DNA from: an uncultured Alphaproteobacteria bacterium
GTDB taxonomy: Bacteria; Pseudomonadota; Alphaproteobacteria; Rhodobacterales; Rhodobacteraceae
Direction of reading: 5' to 3'
NCBI GenBank assembly: GCA_902586855.1
Contig: CACIIZ010000001.1
Coordinates: 1-54,325, forward strand
DNA: 54,325 nt
Position numbers and translations under genes: made by a program. Positions 43,311 through 51,739 of the stretch are shown piece by piece. The notes under the pieces are model-generated. The model made no database searches. It had not been told where the DNA came from and saw nothing but the letters and a program-made list of their open reading frames with translations. Numbering within the stretch: the stretch's first letter is position 1; each line of letters starts with the position of its first letter.

Positions 43311-44216
43311 ATGAAAAAATTAATAATAACCGCTGCCGCAATTATTGCCATGGCGGGTTTTGCATCTGCAGAACGATACGTTATGGTGACTCACGGTGAA
43401 GGTAAAGACCCTTTCTGGCCAGTGGTTCAAAAGGGTGGTGAAGATGCCGCCAGAGCAGTAGGAGCAGATTTCGAATATATCTTCACTCCATCTGGTGATA
43501 TGGCTGACATGGCAAAATCAATAGCGGCTGCAGCTGCAACCCAACCCGATGGTATGGTAGTTTCTTTACCAGATCCAGATGCCTTAGGACAAGCTATCAA
43601 GGATGCTGTAGCAGCTGGTATTCCACTTATTACCATGAATTCAGGACTTGAGTCTTCAGCGTCTCTTGGAGCTCTAATGCACGTGGGACAACCAGAATTT
43701 CTTGCTGGCCAAAAGGCAGGCGAGAGAGCAAAAGCAGAGGGAGCTACCAAGGGAATTTGTTTCATCCAGGAGGCTTATAATACTGCTTTGACTGACAGAT
43801 GTGGTGGATATGGTGAAGCTATTCCAACAACTAATTTTGATAGCTCAAACGATCCTGCTACTATACCAACACGAGCAGCGGCGGGACTTCAAGCCAATCC
43901 CGATGTCGATGCCGTCCTATCTGTTGGGCCTCACGTTTGTGTTGGTGTTCAACAAGCTATTGATGAGCTTGGAATGAGCGTTCACCACTCTTGCTTTGAT
44001 CTTAGCCCACCAGTGATGGATTTAATCAATGCTGGGAAAGTGCAGTATACAATTGATCAGCAACAGCGCCTTCAGGGCTATATGCCAATCATTGTTTTAC
44101 ATCTACACAACACTGGTGCAGGCCTTTTACCAGGCGCAAATATACCATCTGGTCCAGGCTTTGTTGATAAAAGTAATGCATCTTCGGTTGCCTCTTTGGC
44201 TGGCGTAGATCGTTAA
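43311..44216 (+). CDS. Sugar/polyol ABC transporter substrate-binding protein
   Basis: A 301-residue type I periplasmic binding protein of the ribose/rhizopine/inositol family. Residues 1-20 form the signal peptide ending in GFASA. MVTHGEGKDPFWPVVQKGGEDAAR, DGMVVSLPDPDAL, GIPLITMNSGLE, MHVGQPEFLAGQKAGE and CFDLSPPVMDLINAGKVQYTIDQQQRLQGYMPI are the typical motifs. The start is the ATG at 43311, six bases after GGAG. Inositol catabolic genes 3-6 kb downstream make inositol a plausible ligand; fructose or ribose-type sugars are alternatives. A strong hairpin follows its stop. Confidence 0.9.
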   Translation: MKKLIITAAAIIAMAGFASAERYVMVTHGEGKDPFWPVVQKGGEDAARAVGADFEYIFTPSGDMADMAKSIAAAAATQPDGMVVSLPDPDALGQAIKDAVAAGIPLITMNSGLESSASLGALMHVGQPEFLAGQKAGERAKAEGATKGICFIQEAYNTALTDRCGGYGEAIPTTNFDSSNDPATIPTRAAAGLQANPDVDAVLSVGPHVCVGVQQAIDELGMSVHHSCFDLSPPVMDLINAGKVQYTIDQQQRLQGYMPIIVLHLHNTGAGLLPGANIPSGPGFVDKSNASSVASLAGVDR

Positions 44217-44235
44217 TATTGAATAAAGATTAAAA

Positions 44236-44263
44236 ATGGGTGACATGCTGTCACCCATTTTTT
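44236..44263 (+). terminator. Intrinsic terminator-type hairpin after the sugar binding-protein gene
   Basis: ATGGGTGACA (44236-44245), loop TGC, and TGTCACCCAT (44249-44258) form a perfect 10-bp stem followed by a T-run (44259-44264) and preceded by A's. This is a good rho-independent terminator. Since permease and ATPase genes follow in the same direction without an obvious promoter, it probably terminates part of the transcripts so that more binding protein is made. Confidence 0.75.
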
Positions 44264-44275
44264 TACAAAAAATCA

Positions 44276-44319
44276 TCATGACACCAGAATTTACGAAGAA
44301 TTATCATGACATCAGAATT
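44276..44319 (+). repeat. Short direct repeat duplicating the permease start region
   Basis: TCATGACACCAGAATT (44276-44291) recurs 28 bases downstream as TCATGACATCAGAATT (44304-44319), with one mismatch. The second copy contains the permease start codon at 44306. The first copy opens a 15-codon frame that overlaps the permease start in another frame. Confidence 0.6.
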
Positions 44320-45889
44320 AAGTAGACAGGAGGCTGACCGGCACAGACCTAAGGGTGGATTACGGTCGATTATTTCTAGGCCAGAGATCGGACCGATTGG
44401 AGTAATGCTTCTGCTGTTTGGGATGCTAGGATATTTTTCTATTCCTGCTGCTGAAACAACATGGAATCCGTTTGCAGGTGAAGGATTCAATGCCTTGGGT
44501 ATCAGGAATAATCTACGTGTAATTTCCCAACTCGGAATAATTGCTCTTGGAGCAGGACTTCTTATCATCGCTGGTGAATTTGATCTGTCTATCGGTTCAA
44601 TGATTGGTTTTGCAGGGGCTTGCATGGCTATGACCTTGCGCTGGGGTTTTTCTATAATATTACCGTACTTGTCCTTTGAAGGTGGGGCACATTTAGAATT
44701 CTATACTCTATTACATATTCCAGATGTTTCTCCTAGCTTAGCTATTTTTATCACATTATGTTTTACGCTAACCTTTGGCTGGATCCAGGGTTTTATTATT
44801 GTGCGTTCAGGTTTACCGTCTTTTATTGTTACTCTTGGGGGACTATTCTTTTTGCGGGGGCTAACAGAAGTTTCATTGCGTTCTTTTAATCATCGACCGG
44901 ACCAATCTAAAGGGGCTACTACCGTTACCGAAATACCTGATCTTAAGAATGTCATTAATCTGCCAGGGCATGGAGAAATGGAGCGAGAAGCTGCTAAGTA
45001 CTTACCAGAGGCAGATCTTATATCGATTGTTAAAGGGTTACCGGCAGATACAATCACTGAAATTACTGAGCGCTTGGAATATACATTCCAGCGTGTAGCT
45101 GAAGCTAAGACCGACCTTATGGTGGCGAAGGGTGTGAAACCTTTAGAGCGCGCTTTGGAAAATGCCTTGGAATCTAACAATGAATTTATGGTAAAGACTA
45201 TTCAAGATAAGATAGCAAATTTTAAGATAGATCCAGTTGTCCCAAAGTCTGTCACAGAAGTAGATATCGCTCGGGCCTATATTGATACAATAAGCACAGT
45301 ACAGCCGATAGCTGATTTCTTTGGTGGGAATATTCTTGAGTCATTATTTGATTGGCTTTATTTCCCAATAGACTGGAACACCAATAATTTTGGAAATCAA
45401 TTCGCACCAGGCTTATACTCCTGTGTAATGATATGGGTAATTTTATCTTTGGTTTGCTATATAGTTCTGAGTAAAACGCAAGTTGGAAATTGGATCTATT
45501 CGACGGGTGGTAATTTGAGTGCTGCTCAAGCAAATGGTGTCCCTACCAATAAGGTGAAGATCTCACTTTTTGTCTTTTCTGCTTTCTGTGCAACACTTTT
45601 TGCGACATGCCAGGTTTTTGAAGTCAATACTTCAGATGCAGCTAAAGGAAACTTAAAAGAGTTGGAAGCAATAGCTGCAGCTGTGATAGGTGGAATCGTA
45701 ATGACAGGTGGTTTCGGTACTGTGCTTGGCATAATAGTGGGTGCTTTTATATTTGGATTGGCAAAGGAAGCATTTTTCTACATTCCAGGAATTGATGGAT
45801 CATTCTATCGTGTCTTTCTTGGTTTTGTGATTATAGCTTCTGCACTTTTAAACGAAAATATAAGAAAAAGAATAATGGGTAATATTTAA
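44306..45889 (+). CDS. Sugar ABC transporter permease (RbsC/FrcC-like) with a large periplasmic-side insert
   Basis: A 527-residue permease; RbsC has 321 and FrcC about 360 residues. Helices and motifs fit the family: LGIIALGAGLLIIAGEFDLSIGSM (76-99), VRSGLPSFIVTLGGLFFLRG (166-185), GGNLSAAQANGVPTNKVK (401-418) and GGIVMTGGFGTVLGIIVG near 455-475. Between residues about 197 and 338 lies an extra charged, mostly helical stretch without membrane segments (EREAAKYLPEADLISIVKG, EITERLEYTFQRVAEAK). It has no family counterpart that I know of. The downstream ATPase gene starts one base after its stop. Confidence 0.9.
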   Translation: MTSELSRQEADRHRPKGGLRSIISRPEIGPIGVMLLLFGMLGYFSIPAAETTWNPFAGEGFNALGIRNNLRVISQLGIIALGAGLLIIAGEFDLSIGSMIGFAGACMAMTLRWGFSIILPYLSFEGGAHLEFYTLLHIPDVSPSLAIFITLCFTLTFGWIQGFIIVRSGLPSFIVTLGGLFFLRGLTEVSLRSFNHRPDQSKGATTVTEIPDLKNVINLPGHGEMEREAAKYLPEADLISIVKGLPADTITEITERLEYTFQRVAEAKTDLMVAKGVKPLERALENALESNNEFMVKTIQDKIANFKIDPVVPKSVTEVDIARAYIDTISTVQPIADFFGGNILESLFDWLYFPIDWNTNNFGNQFAPGLYSCVMIWVILSLVCYIVLSKTQVGNWIYSTGGNLSAAQANGVPTNKVKISLFVFSAFCATLFATCQVFEVNTSDAAKGNLKELEAIAAAVIGGIVMTGGFGTVLGIIVGAFIFGLAKEAFFYIPGIDGSFYRVFLGFVIIASALLNENIRKRIMGNI

Positions 45890-45890
45890 A

Positions 45891-46676
45891 ATGGTAGATG
45901 CTTCATCTCAACCTCTTATAGAAACACAGAATTTGGTTAAGAAATTTGGGAGCTTCACTGCTTTGAATGGAGTCTCATTGAAAGTTTTCCCCGGAGAGGT
46001 ACATGCCCTCCTCGGAGATAATGGTGCTGGTAAATCTACTCTCATTAAGGCTTTATCGGGGGTGCATCAGCCAACTTCAGGAAAAATATTTGTGGAAGGA
46101 AAGGAAACCAGATTCAATTCTCCACGGGATGCCTCGGGAGTTGGAATCGGAACTGTGTATCAAGATTTAGCGCTTAATTCTCTTACTTCTGTTACAAGAA
46201 ACTTTTTCCTTGGCAGAGAAATGAAGTTTGGGAAAGGACCTTTCGGTATACTCAAAATGAAAGAGATGCATGAGATAGCTATTAATGAAATGGCAAAAAT
46301 TGGAATTAAAATTGAGGATCCAGAGCAACCTGTGGGAACGATGTCTGGAGGGCAAAGACAAACTTTGGCAATAGCTCGGGCCATCTATTTTGGAGCCAAA
46401 GTACTTATTCTTGATGAACCGACTTCAGCTTTGGGTCAGCTTCAGCAGATGGAAGTGTTAAAAACAATCAAGAAAGTTCAGCAACTTGGCCACATTGCCA
46501 TAATCCTCATTACTCATAATGAAATCCATGCCCGTCTAATAGCGGACAGATATACTTTTATATCCCTGGGGGAGGTAATTGGTAGTGGAACTTCCAAGGA
46601 TTTGGAGAGCGATGATATTAGGAGGTTGATGGCGGGAGGAGCCAAGGTTGGTGATCTCGCAAAAGAGTTAGCTTAA
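45891..46676 (+). CDS. Sugar ABC transporter ATPase, single-domain FrcA-like
   Basis: A 261-residue ATPase with one nucleotide-binding domain: Walker A GDNGAGKST (about residues 43-51), signature MSGGQRQTLA, Walker B VLILDEPTSALG, and His in LITHNEIHA. Most ribose-type systems use a fused double ATPase of about 500 residues; the single-domain form with separate SBP and permease is the FrcBCA type of rhizobia. The order SBP-permease-ATPase is also that of frcBCA. Fructose, mannose, ribose or inositol are candidate substrates. Confidence 0.92.
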   Translation: MVDASSQPLIETQNLVKKFGSFTALNGVSLKVFPGEVHALLGDNGAGKSTLIKALSGVHQPTSGKIFVEGKETRFNSPRDASGVGIGTVYQDLALNSLTSVTRNFFLGREMKFGKGPFGILKMKEMHEIAINEMAKIGIKIEDPEQPVGTMSGGQRQTLAIARAIYFGAKVLILDEPTSALGQLQQMEVLKTIKKVQQLGHIAIILITHNEIHARLIADRYTFISLGEVIGSGTSKDLESDDIRRLMAGGAKVGDLAKELA

Positions 46677-46761
46677 TTATAAGTTTCCCAGACTATAAAT
46701 TTGGTCATCCAGATTACTAACTAAGGATGGAGCAGTATCATAATTTAGTATAACTAATATC

Positions 46762-46941
46762 TCAACTTTTTTTATATTTTATTAGAAGTACATAACCACT
46801 GTAGCTCCCAATAAGCCAAAAAAAGAATGCCCAACTTTTGGAACCAAAAATAGTTTCAAACAAAGCCCAACCTAGGCATAAAACTGGGATAGCTATGCGG
46901 ACCCATAGGTGTCGATAAAAACGGTGAGAAGTGTCTATCAT
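46762..46941 (-). CDS. Small integral membrane protein, 59 residues
   Basis: A frame of 59 codons from the ATG at 46941 to the TGA at 46762, read by eye. An excellent AAGGAGG lies eight bases before the ATG, which makes it a real gene. The N-terminus is MIDTSHRFYRHLWVR, followed by two hydrophobic segments (about residues 16-32 and 38-53) and a basic end (IKYKKS). The pattern RFYRHLWVRIAIPVLCLGWALFE resembles short alphaproteobacterial membrane proteins that I recall being annotated DUF3329-like; function unknown. It follows iolE on the same strand by 28 bases and may be the last gene of that operon. Confidence 0.7.
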   Translation of the reverse strand: MIDTSHRFYRHLWVRIAIPVLCLGWALFETIFGSKSWAFFFWLIGSYSGYVLLIKYKKS

Positions 46942-46969
46942 TTTAGATGCCTCCTTCTTCTGACTATGT

Positions 46970-47878
46970 TCATTTTACTATTTTATAACCTGCTTTAGAC
47001 AGAGATTTGGAGAGAAATGCGTATCCTTTGCATGCAAATTCAAATGGAGGAGCTAGTTTAGGATCTTGCTCTGCTTCCACAACAAACCAACCTTCATATT
47101 TGATATTCGCAAGTTGTTGAACAAGTTTATCAAAATCCAATGATCCATCTCCAGGGACAGTAAAAGCACCTTTCAAAACGGCATCTAGGAAGCTTTCTTG
47201 GTCTCTTTTTAATTCAGAAACAATATTGTTTCTCACATCTTTAGCATGAAAGTGTGATATTCTATGTCCATATCTTTCGATTATTTCATAAACATTTCCA
47301 TTAGCGAATGACATGTGACCAGGGTCGTAGAGAAGGGATACGGCTTCATCAGAATTTTTTATGAGTAGGTCTAAATCCCTTTCCGTTTCAATGGCAGTTC
47401 CCATGTGGTGATGAAAAGCTATTGGCATACCTTCCTGATCACACCATTCAGCAAATAGTGTTAACTTTTCGCCATAAGGTTTAAATTTTTCTTCATTTAA
47501 AATTCTTCGGGAATTAAGAGGGGCATTTTTAACGTTTTGTATTGTACCTGAAGTCTCACCATAAACCAAACACGGAGCCTGAAGGTGAATGAATAAATCT
47601 AATTGTTCCCGGACTTTTTGTTTTTCAATCTCAAGATCATTGTCGAGCAAAGTTCCAGGATACCAACCACCACAAAGTGAAATATCATGATTATTTAAAA
47701 CTAACTCTAAGGCTCTAGGTTCTTTTGGGAATTTTCCGCCTGTTTCGATCCCAGTGTAACCTGCCTTTCTTGCTTCAGAGAGGCAGTTTTCAAGCGACGT
47801 CTCTCCTCCTAATTCGGGCAGATCATCATTTGACCAAGCTATAGGCGCAATGCCCAATTTGGCTTTCATATCAAACAC
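46970..47878 (-). CDS. iolE: Myo-inosose-2 dehydratase IolE
   Basis: A 302-residue sugar isomerase/epimerase-type TIM barrel. LGIAPIAWSNDDLPELGGETSLE near the N-terminus is the IolE hallmark, and GYTGIETGGKFP, AFHHHMGTAIETERDLDLL, YDPGHMSFANG, HFHAKDV and WFVVEAEQDP contain the metal-binding His, Glu and Asp residues. It dehydrates 2-keto-myo-inositol to 3D-trihydroxycyclohexane-dione. The start at 47878 overlaps iolD by eight bases; Met4 at 47869 is an alternative. Its substrate-maker iolG and product-user iolD are adjacent. Confidence 0.93.
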   Translation of the reverse strand: MFDMKAKLGIAPIAWSNDDLPELGGETSLENCLSEARKAGYTGIETGGKFPKEPRALELVLNNHDISLCGGWYPGTLLDNDLEIEKQKVREQLDLFIHLQAPCLVYGETSGTIQNVKNAPLNSRRILNEEKFKPYGEKLTLFAEWCDQEGMPIAFHHHMGTAIETERDLDLLIKNSDEAVSLLYDPGHMSFANGNVYEIIERYGHRISHFHAKDVRNNIVSELKRDQESFLDAVLKGAFTVPGDGSLDFDKLVQQLANIKYEGWFVVEAEQDPKLAPPFEFACKGYAFLSKSLSKAGYKIVK

Positions 47879-49721
47879 CCAGTCGTTGTTTTGATCTTAT
47901 TTGATCTTGATATTTTCGAGCTTCGACAACTTCAGATCTATCTGAGATTTCAGGTACTCCCACATCCCAGTCAGCGTCGCCAGGAGCCCAGGAATAGGCA
48001 TCAGTCACAATAGAAATCACAGTAGTCCTATCGGTTCCATTAGCCCATTCCAGGGCATTCTCCAAATCGGATAAGTTCTCACAATGCTTGACCAAGGCTC
48101 CCATTGATTCTGCATGCTGAGCAAAATCAACTGCAAAGGGCTTTTTCACCTTACAATCTTGTATTAAGTTGTTGAAGGATCTTCCACCCTTAAAATTTTG
48201 TAATCTATTTATGACTGCAAAACCACCATTATCGCAAACAATAATGATCATCTTATGCCCGGTTAGAACACTTGAATAAATGTCCGAGTTCATCATTAAA
48301 TAGGAACCATCACCCACCATAACAATAGGAGTGCTCCGGCTACTTGTTGCCATTGCTACACCCCAGCCGCCTGCTATTTCATATCCCATACACGAAAAAC
48401 CAAATTCGCAGTCAAATGTATTAGGTTCCTTTACCCGCCAGCCTTTGCTGACTTCTCCAGGTAATCCGCCAGCCGCTGTCACCATCATCGAATCTGGTTT
48501 GGCAGATTTATTTACCATACCTACTACTTGGGCATAAGTAGGTATTGGAGCATTAGTCGGTGCCTGGAGTTCGTCTAAAAGTTTGTTCCATTTAGAAAAC
48601 TCAGTCTTCGTAGATAATAACCATTTGCCATCAAGTTTAAAATCTTTTAGGTGTCCTGAGAGTTCTTCGAGACATACCTTAGCATCTCCGACGACAGCCA
48701 AGGACTGATGTTTTTGAGCATCCCAACGTGCTGCATTTATAGTTATAAACTGTGCTCTGTGGTCAAATGCGGTCCATGAACCAGTGGTAAAATCCTGAAG
48801 TCTCGTCCCTACTGCTATAATTAGATCAGCCCTTTGAGCAGCATAATTAGCTGAAGTTGATCCGACAACTCCTATGGGCCCAATATGCACAGGATCTTCA
48901 TGAGTAAATGCTCCTTTGCCGGCGATTGTTTCTACAACAGGTATTTGCAGCCGTTGTGCTAAATTACTTAATGCCTTGTTAGCTTGGGAGTAACGGACTC
49001 CTCCACCTGAAATAATCAGAGGATTCTTAGAGGATTTAAGGAGATCAACTGCCTGGTTGACTTGCCGTTCATCGGGTCTCATTCGGGGAACAATATGAAC
49101 TTTTGGTTTGAAAAAATCTTCTGGATAATCACAGGCCAATTCCTGTGTGTCTTGACACAAGCCTATGAAAGCTGGGCCACAATCAGCTGGATCCAACAAG
49201 AGTGCTGTAGCTTGGGGTAGAGACTGAATGATTTGTTCAGGATGAGTAATTCTGTCCCAGTACCGAGTTACTGCTTTGAATGCATCGTTAGCAGTTGTTG
49301 CAGGATTATTAAAATGTTCCAATTGCTGAAGAACTGGGTCAGGTCTCCTGTTGGCGAATACATCACCAGATAGCATTAATATTGGTAGCCTATTTGCATG
49401 TGCCAAAGCTGCAGCAGTAAGCATGTTGGTTGCCCCTGGTCCAATCGAGGAAGTCGCAACCATGATTTGTCTGCGCAGCTTAGCCTTAGCGTAGGCGATG
49501 CCGGCTAGTGCCATAGATTGTTCATTTTGTCCGCGCCACGTTGGGAGGTTCTCTTGAACTTTTTCAAGAGATTCTGCTAGACAAGTTACATTACCATGGC
49601 CAAAAATACCAAAAACACCGGCATATAAAGGCTCTTTCTTTCCATCAATCTCGATATATTGATTACATAGATATTTGACTAGAGCCTGAGCCATCGTCAT
49701 TCGAATAGTTTTTTTAGTCAT
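47871..49721 (-). CDS. iolD: 3D-(3,5/4)-trihydroxycyclohexane-1,2-dione hydrolase IolD
   Basis: A 616-residue thiamine-diphosphate enzyme with the IolD-specific start (ALVKYLCNQYIEIDG, VFGIFGHGNVTCLAE) and the catalytic Glu region RGQNEQSMALAGIAYAKA. The ThDP/Mg motif is GDGSYLMMNSDIY with CDNGGFAVINRLQ later. It opens the cyclic dione from IolE to 5-deoxy-glucuronate. The length matches the family (about 620). It is followed by iolE; the pair diverges from iolG across a 117-base control region. IolB, IolC, IolJ and IolA are not in the window, so the rest of the pathway must be elsewhere. Confidence 0.93.
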   Translation of the reverse strand: MTKKTIRMTMAQALVKYLCNQYIEIDGKKEPLYAGVFGIFGHGNVTCLAESLEKVQENLPTWRGQNEQSMALAGIAYAKAKLRRQIMVATSSIGPGATNMLTAAALAHANRLPILMLSGDVFANRRPDPVLQQLEHFNNPATTANDAFKAVTRYWDRITHPEQIIQSLPQATALLLDPADCGPAFIGLCQDTQELACDYPEDFFKPKVHIVPRMRPDERQVNQAVDLLKSSKNPLIISGGGVRYSQANKALSNLAQRLQIPVVETIAGKGAFTHEDPVHIGPIGVVGSTSANYAAQRADLIIAVGTRLQDFTTGSWTAFDHRAQFITINAARWDAQKHQSLAVVGDAKVCLEELSGHLKDFKLDGKWLLSTKTEFSKWNKLLDELQAPTNAPIPTYAQVVGMVNKSAKPDSMMVTAAGGLPGEVSKGWRVKEPNTFDCEFGFSCMGYEIAGGWGVAMATSSRSTPIVMVGDGSYLMMNSDIYSSVLTGHKMIIIVCDNGGFAVINRLQNFKGGRSFNNLIQDCKVKKPFAVDFAQHAESMGALVKHCENLSDLENALEWANGTDRTTVISIVTDAYSWAPGDADWDVGVPEISDRSEVVEARKYQDQIRSKQRLGV

Positions 49722-49759
49722 ATCTTATTTTCCTAAACCAAATTTTGTGTTTAATAGTT

Positions 49760-49782
49760 ATTGCAACAATTAAAAGTTGACA
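49760..49782. promoter_or_regulatory. Dyad and -35 box between iolD and iolG
   Basis: ATTG-CAA-CAAT (49760-49770) is a perfect four-base-arm dyad, and a consensus TTGACA follows at 49777-49782, facing iolG. The best -10-like hexamer (TTTGAT at 49798-49803) has a short 15-base spacer, so the promoter is weakly supported. The dyad may be the site of a shared regulator of the two inositol units. Confidence 0.35.
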
Positions 49783-49865
49783 AGGATTATTGAAGAATTT
49801 GATCTCACATTGATAGCCTAAAAATTTATAATCAATGATTGAATTCAGACAGAAAGGAAGCAGGA

Positions 49866-50873
49866 ATGATTACATTCGGTCTTATTGGGTGTGGTAGAAT
49901 TGGGCAAATGCATGCTCAAATATTGATGAGGGATGAAAGGGCTAATTTGGGAGCAGTTTATGATTTGAATGAGCAGCTCGCGTCAGAAATTTCCCAAAAA
50001 ACTGGTGCAACTTTTTGTAGGAGTTATGAAGAACTATTCGATAAAAATAGTGTAGATGCTGTATTGATTTCTTCAGCCACAGCTACGCATGCGGGATATA
50101 TAGAGAAGGCTGTGGCATCAGGGAAAGCGGTTTTTTGTGAAAAACCTATTGATTTAAGCTTAGATAGGATCAGGAGTTGTTACAAAAATATAAAATCAGC
50201 AAAAGTACCAATTCAAATTGGTTTTAATCGTCGCTTTGATCCAGGACATTCGTCTATAAAAGAAGCTCTTGATAGTGGTCAAATAGGTGATTTGCATCAA
50301 ATTATCATTACATCAAGGGACCCAGAGATGCCGTCGGAAGAATATTATAGAACGGCTGGGGGACTATTTAGAGACATGACAATACATGATTTTGATTTAG
50401 CTAGATTTTATCTTGGTGATGATCCAATAGAAATTTACGCTTCGGCGCAAAGAAAGATTGATCCAGTTCTTATGAATGAAATCAAGGATTATGATACAGC
50501 TATGTTTATTCTTTGCTCATCAGATGGTAAGCAATGTCTTATTAATAATTCTAGAACAGCAGTTTATGGTTATGACCAAAGAGTAGAATTATTGGGATCT
50601 AAGGGCATGCTTCAAAGTGGCAATATAAAATCCAATCAAATGAAATACTACAGTGGTTCAGGTACGGAAATCTCGAAGCCTTATTTATATTTTTTTGTTG
50701 AACGGTATCAGGATGCTTTTGCTGCACAACTAGTTTCCTTTATTGATGCGGTTGAAAGGGGGGAACCCATTGAGGTTAGTTTTGAGGATGGTTATAAAGC
50801 TTTGGTAATAGCCGAGGCGGCCTATTCTTCTATAAAAGAGGGTATGAAAGTCCCAATTGACTATAGTTGGTGA
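49866..50873 (+). CDS. iolG: Inositol 2-dehydrogenase IolG
   Basis: A 335-residue Gfo/Idh/MocA dehydrogenase. FGLIGCGRIGQMHAQ is the NAD-binding loop, the catalytic Lys93 is in CEKPIDL, and IGFNRRFDPGH plus RDMTIHDFDLARF (with Asp and His of the catalytic set) are IolG-specific. It oxidises myo-inositol to 2-keto-myo-inositol, the first step before IolE and IolD. The start is the ATG at 49866, following AGGAAGCAGGA, rather than the TTG at 49839. Downstream genes on the same strand code for a sugar-acid aldolase and two dehydrogenases. Confidence 0.92.
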   Translation: MITFGLIGCGRIGQMHAQILMRDERANLGAVYDLNEQLASEISQKTGATFCRSYEELFDKNSVDAVLISSATATHAGYIEKAVASGKAVFCEKPIDLSLDRIRSCYKNIKSAKVPIQIGFNRRFDPGHSSIKEALDSGQIGDLHQIIITSRDPEMPSEEYYRTAGGLFRDMTIHDFDLARFYLGDDPIEIYASAQRKIDPVLMNEIKDYDTAMFILCSSDGKQCLINNSRTAVYGYDQRVELLGSKGMLQSGNIKSNQMKYYSGSGTEISKPYLYFFVERYQDAFAAQLVSFIDAVERGEPIEVSFEDGYKALVIAEAAYSSIKEGMKVPIDYSW

Positions 50874-50922
50874 TAGCTACCTTGTAGAGGAAAAATAGTA
50901 TGAAAATATTGAAGGAAGCTTA

Positions 50923-51702
50923 ATGAAAAATAAAATAAAAACCCTTTGGGAAGGTGGTAAACCTATTATTAACAGCTGGATTTCCTCGAATTCGCCCTTT
51001 TGTGCAGAAGTGCTCGCAGAAAGCGGATTCGATTCAATTACAGTAGATTTGCAGCACGGCCTTAATGATTATAAGGACGCACTCGCAATTTTCCAGGCTA
51101 TTGGTCGATACCCTGTTTGTCCGATGGTAAGAGTTCCATGGTTAGATCCTCAAATAATTATGAAAGTCCTTGATGCTGGATCTATGGGTGTAATCTGCCC
51201 AATGGTTAATACTTCGAAACAGGCTCAGGAATTTGTTTCTTATATGCGATATCCGCCTCTCGGACAAAGAAGTTATGGTCCGACACGTGCGATCTATTCT
51301 GCAGGTGAGTCTTACTGGGAGCATGCCAATTCAGAAATCTTGGCTTTAGCTATGATAGAGACAAAAGAATCTTTTAAAAACATCAGATCAATCGTCACTA
51401 CAAAGGGTTTGTCGGGGATCTATATTGGTCCTTCTGACTTGAGTATAGGATTGTCAGATGGCCAATTAAAACCTGGAATGGATAGAACTGAACCAGAAAT
51501 AGTAAGTGCTATACAGACAATATTAAATGAAGCAAAAATGGCCAAGATATTGGCGGGAATTCATTGTGCCACGGCAGAGTATGCAGCAAAATCTATTCGT
51601 TGGGGCTTTGACATGGTCACGGTTCACTCTGACGTGCGACTATTAGCAGAAGTAGCTACTCGAACAGTCAAAAATACACGAGGGCTTATTGAAAAGATCT
51701 AA
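50923..51702 (+). CDS. HpcH/HpaI-family class II aldolase (2-keto-3-deoxy-sugar-acid type)
   Basis: A 259-residue pyruvate-dependent aldolase. His45 (VDLQHG), Arg70 (MVRVP), metal ligands Glu146 (MIETKE) and Asp172 (GPSDLS) agree in number and position with HpaI and 2-keto-3-deoxy-L-rhamnonate aldolase. It would split a 2-keto-3-deoxy acid into pyruvate and an aldehyde. GAAGGAAG precedes the ATG. A mini-ORF of seven codons (from 50900) ends in TAATG on this start codon. It lies between iolG and a hydroxyacid dehydrogenase, which suggests a sugar-acid rather than aromatic (homoprotocatechuate) substrate. Confidence 0.9.
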   Translation: MKNKIKTLWEGGKPIINSWISSNSPFCAEVLAESGFDSITVDLQHGLNDYKDALAIFQAIGRYPVCPMVRVPWLDPQIIMKVLDAGSMGVICPMVNTSKQAQEFVSYMRYPPLGQRSYGPTRAIYSAGESYWEHANSEILALAMIETKESFKNIRSIVTTKGLSGIYIGPSDLSIGLSDGQLKPGMDRTEPEIVSAIQTILNEAKMAKILAGIHCATAEYAAKSIRWGFDMVTVHSDVRLLAEVATRTVKNTRGLIEKI

Positions 51703-51739
51703 TTATGACAAATGAAAACAAGACTGTAGGTGATTATAA

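Noticed and set aside
44890-45180. Antisense frame within the permease insert
   Set aside because: Considered as a sign that the insert is a separate gene; the plus frame is continuous with conserved permease parts on both sides and the minus frame has no start signal.
50923-51702. HpaI of aromatic (homoprotocatechuate) breakdown
   Set aside because: None of the other hpa genes is present; the neighbours are inositol and sugar-acid dehydrogenases.
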